A stretch of DNA of 24,464 bases, taken from IMG/VR virus record IMGVR_UViG_3300025120_010918, positions 1 to 24,464 of that record; one strand, given 5' to 3'. The notes beneath the pieces are model-generated. The model searched no databases. It was not told the DNA's origin and worked only from the letters and a program-made list of their open reading frames with translations. This DNA is from a virus. Numbering within the stretch: the first letter of the stretch is position 1; every line of letters starts with the position of its first letter. Shown piece after piece: positions 7,796 to 14,864 of this stretch. The translations under genes and the position numbers were made by a program.

Positions 7796-8765
7796 AATTT
7801 TTAGAAGGACAGTTAAAGACAGACGTAGGGGAGCAAGTTACGATCTCTTACAACACATGGCAGAAGGCATCAGAGCGTGTGGTGACGAACCAATCATGGT
7901 GAATGAAAAAAAGACTGGAGAATGGACTAAGAATGAAATGGAGCCAACCCACCCAATTGGTTGCATGTTTGGGTACGGAGGTAGTAACCAAAAACATCAC
8001 ACAAAAGGCCGTAGACGGGATTTAGTAGAACGTGCAAAGAAAAAAGGAATCAAGATAATAACATTTGACGGTGGCTTACTTTCAAGTTTTGGTAATGTAC
8101 ATGGCCCAAAACATCATTGGCGAGTTTCGTTGTTTTCTCCAATGAACAACGGCGATTTCCTGTCAGACAACAGTCCTCCTGATAGGTGGGAGGCCGCAAA
8201 GGCGAGATGGAATATTAAAAGTGGAGCATGGCGAAAATCAAATCAAGAAGATCCTATTATGTTTGTTCTGCAACCAAAAGATAACTGGAGCATGAACGAT
8301 CTTGATCCCATAGAATGGTTTCACAGTGTGTATGAAAAATTAAGGCCAATAACAGATAGAAAATTTATAGTGCGTCCTCATCCTAATCATGTTGTTCACA
8401 TTGAAGAACGAATGAATGAATTTCCTGAGGACGTTGAAGTTATTATAGGTCAAAAATATTTTAATGGAGACGAGAAAAAGTACTACAGATTTCATTTCCA
8501 AGAAGCAATAACTAATGTTCATGCTGTTGTTACTCACAATTCTACTGCCGGTGTCGACTCTTGCGTTCGTGGAATCCCTACCTTTAATACCTCAGATCTT
8601 GCAATCAGTTGGCCTGTAGCAAATAGAAATCTAAATAATATTGAAACTCCCGAATATCCTGACCGGACACAGTGGCTTTACGACCTAGGATACAAACTGT
8701 GGAGTGAAAAAGAAATAAGGGATGGCACAGTCTTTAAAAGATATAAGACAAAGTTAGGATTATAA
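7785..8765 (+). CDS. Capsule-polysaccharide/Kdo-transferase-like glycosyltransferase (paralog 3 of 4)
   Basis: A 326-aa protein, the longest of the four paralogs. It keeps the RPHP motif (197-200) in KFIVRPHPNH, typical of the capsule Kdo-transferase (KpsS/KpsC) type. VVTHNSTAGVDSCVRGIPTF (248-267) is the nucleotide-sugar-side block, and it has the C-terminal family signature LGYKLWSEKEIRDG. The N-terminus (MKVEIFRR, then an arginine-rich stretch and MFGYGG) differs from paralogs 1 and 2 and has an MKVE start like paralog 4. The stop shares one base with the start of the asparagine synthetase gene (TAATG), suggesting coupled translation. Acceptor and donor are unknown. Confidence 0.62.
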   Translation: MKVEIFRRTVKDRRRGASYDLLQHMAEGIRACGDEPIMVNEKKTGEWTKNEMEPTHPIGCMFGYGGSNQKHHTKGRRRDLVERAKKKGIKIITFDGGLLSSFGNVHGPKHHWRVSLFSPMNNGDFLSDNSPPDRWEAAKARWNIKSGAWRKSNQEDPIMFVLQPKDNWSMNDLDPIEWFHSVYEKLRPITDRKFIVRPHPNHVVHIEERMNEFPEDVEVIIGQKYFNGDEKKYYRFHFQEAITNVHAVVTHNSTAGVDSCVRGIPTFNTSDLAISWPVANRNLNNIETPEYPDRTQWLYDLGYKLWSEKEIRDGTVFKRYKTKLGL

Positions 8766-10525
8766 TGTGCGGCATATACGGTATAACTGATTACGACCCA
8801 GAATTTATACAACAGTTTATAAAGAAATGTGAACACAGAGGACCTGACGGCAACAAGGTCTGGTGGGATCCTGACCATAAACTGACACTGGGTCACAACC
8901 TGTTGAGCATAATGGCAAACCCACAACTCTCTATACAGCCATGGAAGACACCCAAAGGTAACACACTGGTGTACAATGGTGAGATATTCAACTACTACGA
9001 ACTGAAACAAAAATACAATGGGAAAGGTTTTGCTGGTATCACTGGGTGCGATACAGAATTGTTGGCGTGGGGACTAGACGAATTTGGATTGGATTTTATT
9101 GATGAGATAGATTCCATGCACGGTTTTGCATATTACCGCAAAGACGAACAACAACTTTGGCTATCTAGAGATCATGCTGGCATCAAGCCATTGTACTATG
9201 CTGAAATCAAAGAGGGATTGGTATTTGGTTCTGAAATAAAGGGCATGTTAGACAAGGTACCGGGAAGCAGAAAAATGGATAATCTCGCAGTGAGTTTTAT
9301 GGCAAGGACAGGAATCAATGCACTACGTAATACTTTTTTCACTGGCATTAAAAAGTTATTGGCCGGCGAGACAATAGTGTACGACATAGCAAAAAAGCAA
9401 ATTATAAAAACACACCGGGTGCATATCAAACCAACAAGTGATAAAAATTTTAATGCCGAAGAGTTTAGAAACATGGCACACAAAACAGTTAATATGTGTT
9501 CCATTGGGCGAAGGAAGATTGGTGTGTTCTTGAGTGGTGGTCTAGATTCTAGCGTTATTGCTTATGAATTAAAACAAATAAAAGGTGAGGTAAACACGTT
9601 CACTAACAGAATGAATCCAAATGTTCAGGCAGATGAAGACTACAACAGTGATGCTAACTGTGCCAAGATATTGGCTGAACAAAATAATTTCAATCACAAA
9701 GAAGTTGTGATAACACCAGAGTCGTTCATAGACAAGTGGGACGACAGCATATACTACATGGAGCAACCTGTGTACAATCCTAGCATGTCAATGTACTGCT
9801 ACACCAACAAGTTCCTAGCAGACAATGATATAATCGTTACACTCGCTGGAGACATGGGAGATGAGATCCTAGCAGGGTATCCAAAATATTGGAAGATGAA
9901 AAATCCTGAATGGTTAGAAAAACAGATAGGAAAAACTAAAATAGAAAGTTGGGATGACGTGCTTAAACTTTGGCTACATAGAATAAAACGTCCATTAAAA
10001 CTTACAGACAATCCTGTAAGTGATGACATATTACTCAAAGAGTTTAAAAAATGTTATGAGGGTGAACTATGGAATCCAGACGATCCTATAGGCTCCCATA
10101 TGGCCTTAGACTGTGTTGCCCAAGTACCTGAAGAGATGTTCAGCAGAAACGACAAGTACGGTATGGCATACAGTATGGAAGGACGTTTTCCATTAGCAAC
10201 TAAAACTTTTATGAAATACTGCATGAGCATACACACAGATAAAAAATTAGGGCCAGATAAAAATGATACAAAAATTTTCATTAAGAAAGCATATGACGGA
10301 AGACTACCTAGCGAGATTATTAACAAACAAAAAACAGGATGGACAGTTCCTGTAGGACATTGGCTGACAACAAGCACCAGCAGTAAACTAAACAATTTCT
10401 ATAAGGAACGAACAGGCACAGCGTCTAAACTTGATATAACAAAAGCAAGTCAGAAAGCGGGCAAGGCATTGATACCTGCATGGATTGTAAGTGACTGGAT
10501 TAAAAAGTACAACATGACAAGGTAA
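8765..10525 (+). CDS. asnB: Asparagine synthetase B (glutamine-hydrolysing) family
   Basis: A 586-aa two-domain enzyme. The N-terminal class II glutaminase starts with Met-Cys (MCGIYGI). Cys2 becomes the N-terminal nucleophile. HRGPDG (24-29), NGEIFN (71-76) and GCDTE (94-98) complete the glutamine site. The C-terminal synthetase domain has the PP-loop SGGLDSS (257-263) that binds ATP, then GDMGDE, EGRFPL and a final KTGWTVPVGHWL. The classic reaction is Asp + Gln + ATP to Asn + Glu. In polysaccharide clusters such proteins (WbpS/AsnB type) are thought to amidate uronic acids instead, which fits this setting better. Length and motifs are intact. It shares one base with the upstream gene and is followed 14 bases later by a glycosyltransferase. 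Confidence 0.92.
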   Translation: MCGIYGITDYDPEFIQQFIKKCEHRGPDGNKVWWDPDHKLTLGHNLLSIMANPQLSIQPWKTPKGNTLVYNGEIFNYYELKQKYNGKGFAGITGCDTELLAWGLDEFGLDFIDEIDSMHGFAYYRKDEQQLWLSRDHAGIKPLYYAEIKEGLVFGSEIKGMLDKVPGSRKMDNLAVSFMARTGINALRNTFFTGIKKLLAGETIVYDIAKKQIIKTHRVHIKPTSDKNFNAEEFRNMAHKTVNMCSIGRRKIGVFLSGGLDSSVIAYELKQIKGEVNTFTNRMNPNVQADEDYNSDANCAKILAEQNNFNHKEVVITPESFIDKWDDSIYYMEQPVYNPSMSMYCYTNKFLADNDIIVTLAGDMGDEILAGYPKYWKMKNPEWLEKQIGKTKIESWDDVLKLWLHRIKRPLKLTDNPVSDDILLKEFKKCYEGELWNPDDPIGSHMALDCVAQVPEEMFSRNDKYGMAYSMEGRFPLATKTFMKYCMSIHTDKKLGPDKNDTKIFIKKAYDGRLPSEIINKQKTGWTVPVGHWLTTSTSSKLNNFYKERTGTASKLDITKASQKAGKALIPAWIVSDWIKKYNMTR

Positions 10526-10526
10526 C

Positions 10527-10538
10527 GTAAATATTTAC
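10527..10538. repeat. 12-base perfect palindrome GTAAATATTTAC
   Basis: A perfect inverted repeat fills the short gap between the asparagine synthetase and the next glycosyltransferase, ending one base before the ATG at 10540. It could be an operator, an AT-rich promoter element or chance. No matching copy was noticed in the other gaps. Confidence 0.3.
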
Positions 10539-10539
10539 A

Positions 10540-11397
10540 ATGAAAATTAAAGTTATCACATCATACAAACCCGGCACATGGAATCATTATGCCAAACGAG
10601 CAGTCAACAGTGTGTTGCAACACTGGCCGGAAGATACTACTGTTTCAGTATATCATGAATCCCAAACACAAGACTTGTTCGAACATCCGAGAGTCGAATG
10701 GATTGATGTGCATGAAGTACAACCAGAACTACTAAAGTTCAAAAACAAGTGGAGGGACGATCCCGTGGCTAATGGTGAGATACAGGAGATTCCTAATGGT
10801 ATGCGTAGACCAACCCCCATGCCTTCCAAAGGGTCATTCCAATGGAACGCTGTTAGGTTTTCAAACAAAGTGTTTTGTGTCACACATGCCCTTGAAAATT
10901 CTACTGAGTGCGATTATGTTATCTGGTTAGATGCTGACACTTATTCTTTTAGACCCATGCCATCCAGTTTCTTAGAAAAATTGTTGCCAGCAGACACCCT
11001 AATCACCTATCTAGGAAGAGAAGATCAAGACCCGGAATGCGGATTTGTTGGTTACAATCTTAGCCACCCTGAGCTACAAAACTTTAAAAAGGAGTGGGAA
11101 CAACTTTACGTAAATGATGAAATATTCAAACTTACATCAGGATGGACCGACTGCTCGTCCCTGATCCACTTATCCAACAAATACCAAAAATATAAAAATA
11201 TTAAAGTAAATGATATAGGCCATGGAAAAAAAGTTATGGGCCATCACGTATTCATAAACAGTGAACTAGGTTTATACATGGATCATTTCAAAGGCAATAG
11301 AAAAAAACTACAGAAAAGCAATAAGAAAGATTTTAAACTACAGACATCAGAGTCTACAAAAAAATTAACAGAACTAGAATATTGGAAAAAAATTTAA
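10540..11397 (+). CDS. DxD-motif (GT-A) glycosyltransferase, twin of 5091-5990
   Basis: A 285-aa protein beginning MKIKVITSYKPG, like its twin. The DAD motif lies in VIWLDADTYSFRP (127-139). ECGFVGYN follows, as does the shared ending SELGLYMDH and KGNRK. Compared with the twin it lacks a short insertion before the central WNAVRF block. The first roughly 45 bases of both genes are nearly the same at DNA level, so duplication or later gene conversion is likely. The stop overlaps the next gene's ATG by one base (TAATG). The likely role is adding a second residue of the same glycan or using a related donor. The substrate is unknown. Confidence 0.78.
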   Translation: MKIKVITSYKPGTWNHYAKRAVNSVLQHWPEDTTVSVYHESQTQDLFEHPRVEWIDVHEVQPELLKFKNKWRDDPVANGEIQEIPNGMRRPTPMPSKGSFQWNAVRFSNKVFCVTHALENSTECDYVIWLDADTYSFRPMPSSFLEKLLPADTLITYLGREDQDPECGFVGYNLSHPELQNFKKEWEQLYVNDEIFKLTSGWTDCSSLIHLSNKYQKYKNIKVNDIGHGKKVMGHHVFINSELGLYMDHFKGNRKKLQKSNKKDFKLQTSESTKKLTELEYWKKI

Positions 11398-12266
11398 TGA
11401 AAGTAGAAGTTTGGACACAGTACGGGCCTTTGAACTCAGAACTTATTTTCAAAGCGTTTATAAAAAGTCTTCAAGACGCAGGCGACGAAGTTGTATTGAA
11501 TAGAAACAGTGATGCAGATGTGGCTGTGATCTGGAGCGTATTGTGGATGGGGAGAATGCGTAACTACAAACAAATTTGGCAAAAATATAGACAAGCCAAC
11601 AAACCAGTAATAGTGCTAGAAGTTGGAGGACTAAGACGGAACAAAAGTTTTAAGATTGCAATAAATGGCGTCAATAGGAAAGCGGACTTTGCCAATCAAG
11701 AAGTCGATGAAAAAAGGTGGCACCTGTTTAACCACGAACTCAAACCATGGCAACAAAGAGGACAGACTATAATTTTACTCGGACAACACCATGCTTCTGA
11801 ACAGTGGGCAGGAATGCCAGATATGAGAACTTGGTTTGAATCACAAGTACAACAAATAAGAAAGCACACAGATCGTCCAATACAAATCAGGCCCCATCCA
11901 AGAAACAACGTTGGCTTTGATGTTAAAAAATATCCAAACGTGACTCTAAAACATCCTGTAATAGATGTTAGCAAAATAGATGACACAGATTTCAAAGACA
12001 CATTAAAAGATGCTTGGGCAGTTGTGAATCATAGTTCTAATCCGGCCATGGAGGCTGTTATAAATGGCATACCTGTGTTTGTGTCTGAGGCCAGTCTTTG
12101 CTATGAAGTTGGCAATCATTCTTTAGATACAATAAACAATCCTGTCATGCCAGAAAGAAAATCTTGGACAAACAAATTATCATACACAGAGTGGTTTCCA
12201 GACGAAATTGAAAAAGGATTGCCATGGAAAAGAATCAGAACCAGACTAGAGGAGACATACCTTTGA
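11397..12266 (+). CDS. Capsule-polysaccharide/Kdo-transferase-like glycosyltransferase (paralog 4 of 4)
   Basis: A 289-aa protein. The ATG at 11397 overlaps the previous stop (TAATG) and is preferred over an in-frame TTG at 11382. It keeps RPHP (165-168) in the context TDRPIQIRPHP, then DAWAVVNHSSNPAMEAVING (205-224) with IPVF, and the C-terminal family block LSYTEWFPDEIEKG. The conserved stretches line up with those of the paralogs at 2506, 6980 and 7785. The N-terminal half has DVAVIWSVLW and VIVLEVGGL, which fit beta strands of a GT-B N-terminal domain. It ends overlapping the TTG start of the next gene by four bases. Role inferred as a surface-glycan sugar transferase. Confidence 0.62.
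   Translation: MKVEVWTQYGPLNSELIFKAFIKSLQDAGDEVVLNRNSDADVAVIWSVLWMGRMRNYKQIWQKYRQANKPVIVLEVGGLRRNKSFKIAINGVNRKADFANQEVDEKRWHLFNHELKPWQQRGQTIILLGQHHASEQWAGMPDMRTWFESQVQQIRKHTDRPIQIRPHPRNNVGFDVKKYPNVTLKHPVIDVSKIDDTDFKDTLKDAWAVVNHSSNPAMEAVINGIPVFVSEASLCYEVGNHSLDTINNPVMPERKSWTNKLSYTEWFPDEIEKGLPWKRIRTRLEETYL
12247..12265 (+). promoter_or_regulatory. Ribosome binding site that supports a TTG start
   Basis: AGAGGAG (12247-12253) lies 9 bases before a TTG at 12263, whose last bases overlap the previous stop (TTGA). This is a better start signal than the ATG at 12224, which has no such site and would overlap the previous gene by 43 bases. Confidence 0.5.
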
Positions 12267-12988
12267 TCGACGCAATAGAGTTCAAACCATATGTGGGAGA
12301 AACTGTAAACACAGTTCTTAGGATAAAGAACGGAAAAAAGACACAGGAAACCGAGTGGTATCCTGATAAGATTAAAGCAGTGCCGAGAGGTAATGCATAT
12401 TGCATAGGTAACGGGCCATCTCGTAAAGATTTTGACTTGAACAGATTGAAAGCATCAGGCCAAACATACGGGTGTAATGCATTGTACAGAGACTTCATGC
12501 CTGACTTCATATTCTCTGTGGATCAGAAGATGTCCACACAGATGGTGGAAGACGAAGTTGGATTGAAGACTGTACACTACGCTCCTGCCCTGGAAGTAAA
12601 CAGGAAACAGAGCAAAGGCATGATAAACCTTATACCTAACAATCCACACTGGATATCAGGCAATCAAGCATTCTGGACGGCGGGAGTACACGGACACAAG
12701 AACATATATCTCATAGGATACGACTTTAGGGAGTATGGCAAAGGAGAACTGAACAACATATACCAAGACACTGCCTGCTATGGCGAACGTAATGATGATC
12801 AAATATTTGATGGATGGTTAAAACAGTTCCGCGATATGTTGAAGATGAGGCCTTATGTGAACTACACAGTAGTACATGACAGTCCGCCCGAATACATGAA
12901 CCACTTACAGACTGGAACTGATCTCGGTAACAGTAGAGTTATAACTTATGCGGAGTTTGAAAAAGAACTAGCATCTGGCCAGACGTAA
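12263..12988 (+). CDS. GNGPS-motif protein, possibly DUF115/MptE-like
   Basis: A 241-aa protein from the TTG at 12263 (254 aa if the ATG at 12224 is used). The central motif CIGNGPSRKDFDLNRLK, followed by YGCNALYRDFMPDFIFSVD, resembles the DUF115/6-hydroxymethylpterin-pyrophosphokinase-like group and other proteins of glycan clusters. In these, a GNGPS loop is followed by a 'name and place in a catalogue' Rossmann-like domain ending in a D after PD-F. A later IYLIGYDFREYG strand supports the same fold. It is the last gene of the plus-strand island and its end overlaps the convergent SprT-like gene by 21 bases. Proteins of this kind have been tied to sugar transfer or motility-associated glycosylation. 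The exact role here is unknown. Confidence 0.5.
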   Translation: MIDAIEFKPYVGETVNTVLRIKNGKKTQETEWYPDKIKAVPRGNAYCIGNGPSRKDFDLNRLKASGQTYGCNALYRDFMPDFIFSVDQKMSTQMVEDEVGLKTVHYAPALEVNRKQSKGMINLIPNNPHWISGNQAFWTAGVHGHKNIYLIGYDFREYGKGELNNIYQDTACYGERNDDQIFDGWLKQFRDMLKMRPYVNYTVVHDSPPEYMNHLQTGTDLGNSRVITYAEFEKELASGQT

Positions 12989-13447
12989 TCCGGCCGCATT
13001 AAATTTAGGTTTCCAAGCAAAAAAGTTTGCATTGTGATTTGAATAAGGATCTTTCAACCAAGTCATTTGATATAGGTGCACCATTTCGTGTGCTAACGTT
13101 TCTATAAAATCTTTCCATTTAGGAAATTTTTGATGTAGTTCGATGTAGTACTCGACTTCAATATGGTAAGGTATAATTCTCTGATCAAATTTACCTTTAG
13201 GTGTGTGTCTATTATCCCAATTGGCTACACATCTGCCCCAATCTTTATGTAAATTCCTAATATATAACGGAACCATTGGTAATCTACTGTTGAATAGTGT
13301 CTTGTTCAAATACCTAAACCAACTGTATGCTTGGGCTTCTGTGGGTCTAAAGCCGACTGCGTTCCTGTGTCTAGTCAGAGTATTTTCCAACTTGATCTTC
13401 AGTTGTTTCTTGACATTTACACTTTTGTTTATTTTCTTCTTTTTCAT
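12968..13447 (-). CDS. SprT-like zinc metallopeptidase domain protein
   Basis: A 159-aa protein. The zinc site HEMVH (120-124) is the HExxH motif, with a third likely ligand, H138, in SNHNANFFAW. This matches the SprT/Spartan family, where the helix is followed by an H-G-x-x-F-like motif. The N-terminus is strongly basic (MKKKKINK and later KK/RHR), which fits nucleic-acid binding. Spartan proteins cut DNA-protein crosslinks. The phage members' role is unproven. The C-terminal zinc ribbon of full SprT is absent. The ATG at 13447 is chosen over an upstream TTG at 13465, which would lie inside the promoter. It is a lone minus-strand gene and its end overlaps the opposite gene by 21 bases. Confidence 0.78.
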   Translation of the reverse strand: MKKKKINKSVNVKKQLKIKLENTLTRHRNAVGFRPTEAQAYSWFRYLNKTLFNSRLPMVPLYIRNLHKDWGRCVANWDNRHTPKGKFDQRIIPYHIEVEYYIELHQKFPKWKDFIETLAHEMVHLYQMTWLKDPYSNHNANFFAWKPKFNAAGLRLARC

Positions 13448-13449
13448 GG

Positions 13450-13477
13450 TTGACTGCTTTACCAAATATGTTATAAT
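13450..13477 (+). promoter_or_regulatory. Strong sigma70-type (early) promoter
   Basis: TTGACT (13450-13455), 16 bases and TATAAT (13472-13477) match the sigma70 consensus at 11 of 12 positions. It points towards the 453-aa gene and the UvsW operon, with a predicted start near 13484 and a leader of about 18 bases. The -35 box sits just upstream of the SprT-like start codon on the other strand. Confidence 0.7.
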
Positions 13478-13501
13478 ATACTAGTAATTATCTAAAAACC
13501 C

Positions 13502-14863
13502 ATGGACAATATGCACATAGATTTGCCAAAAACAATTAACGAAGCACTCAAAATACTAGCATATAATGATTATTTTTGGTCCGACTCCTTATCTAGCCAA
13601 AAGAGCCATATTAAACCACATCCAAAGGATCAAGAGACAGTGAGGTCGCTGGCAGAATCGCAGTATGCATGGACCGAGAAGCAGGCCAGATTAGCACTGG
13701 TCATACTGAAAAGATACCTGTCCAAGTTCCAGGCACACGGTATGGACATCAAGAAATTGCTAGACACACCAGTGTATGAGGACGACTTCCGTGTGATAAG
13801 TTTTGACAAAGTAATAGAGAAATACACAGATGAAGATAATATTGACAGGATAGAAATGAGATTTCCTTACAACAAGAAAGTAATACAACTGATACGTTGC
13901 ATGAAAGACCAACGTGGCCTACCTGGAATGTATGCATTGTATGATGGTGAGAAAAAGAAATGGACTTTCTTGCACAGCGACGTTACTGCCTACTACCTAA
14001 CACTGATAGCGGTAAGATACGATTTCAAATTCATGGACGAAAGTCTACTCGACGACTACGAAGAAATCAAGAAAGAAGTAGTCGGACATCGACAACCAAC
14101 AGCAAGATTGATAGCAGGTGAGATTGTGTTAGACAATGCTACTGAATCACTACAGGAATATTGGGATGAAAATTTGAGAGGCAAAACAGTATTGGCCCAA
14201 GTGGACTCGTTGAAAAACTTTAGCATATCAACCAAAGGGATCAACGTGCCTGCAAAGACCACAGTAGGTCACAAAGTAGCACATAACAATTACCACAAGT
14301 TATGGATAGACTCAAAAGGATTCAGCAAGAACGAAGTTGTCAAAGGATTGATAGAATTGGATTGTTTTCCATTGATGATGCCGGTCAGTGGAGACATACA
14401 TATGCAGGAAGACGTCAAGAATTTTTGGGAATGGCTTAACGCCTTCAAATCATTCGGTATAGACATATTGAATGATTGCAGTTGGGGATTTGATGTGAAA
14501 GAACCTGTGTATTCAAAAGATTACAAAGACGGGATGACGTCACCGGAAAGGACTCAACTAATTAACAACGGCACGTCACAAGAGTTTTTTCAAAACTTAT
14601 TTGAACTGCATCAGATGAGCAAACAGTTCAAACTTATTAATGATAAAACCAAAATTATATTTGTAAGGAACAGAATACCAAGAGCATTGATCAAGAGCAA
14701 GATAAAACCAAAAGCATCATTGGTCGCACTGGGCGGCGGTTATTATGCAACAGGCACAGACAACTTGAAAAGAATGCTTGAAAATCTTCCAAAAAAGTTG
14801 TATTATAGTGATCACCAACCGAGTAGTTGGGATTGGCAAGATCACGTAATAGTAAAAATTTAA
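13502..14863 (+). CDS. Unknown 453-aa phage protein, first gene of the UvsW operon
   Basis: I do not recognise this protein. It has no transmembrane segment, signal peptide or Walker motif. The first 100 residues look helical (with AWTEKQARLALVILKRYL as a clear amphipathic stretch). The middle is mixed alpha/beta with an HRQPTAR turn. The end contains LVALGGGYYATGTDN followed by LYYSDHQPSSWDWQDHVIV, a glycine-rich turn then an aromatic/histidine-rich tail. It is the first gene after the strong early promoter and stops one base before the uvsW start, so it is almost certainly co-expressed with the helicase. A role in DNA repair, recombination or replication is inference from position only. Start at the ATG at 13502. 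An internal ATG three codons on is also possible. Confidence 0.85.
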   Translation: MDNMHIDLPKTINEALKILAYNDYFWSDSLSSQKSHIKPHPKDQETVRSLAESQYAWTEKQARLALVILKRYLSKFQAHGMDIKKLLDTPVYEDDFRVISFDKVIEKYTDEDNIDRIEMRFPYNKKVIQLIRCMKDQRGLPGMYALYDGEKKKWTFLHSDVTAYYLTLIAVRYDFKFMDESLLDDYEEIKKEVVGHRQPTARLIAGEIVLDNATESLQEYWDENLRGKTVLAQVDSLKNFSISTKGINVPAKTTVGHKVAHNNYHKLWIDSKGFSKNEVVKGLIELDCFPLMMPVSGDIHMQEDVKNFWEWLNAFKSFGIDILNDCSWGFDVKEPVYSKDYKDGMTSPERTQLINNGTSQEFFQNLFELHQMSKQFKLINDKTKIIFVRNRIPRALIKSKIKPKASLVALGGGYYATGTDNLKRMLENLPKKLYYSDHQPSSWDWQDHVIVKI

Positions 14864-14864
14864 A

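Noticed and set aside
13203-13484. Plus-strand frame of 93 codons opposite the SprT-like gene
   Set aside because: The minus strand carries the HExxH motif, and the plus frame runs over the promoter and ends in a low-complexity hydrophobic tail.
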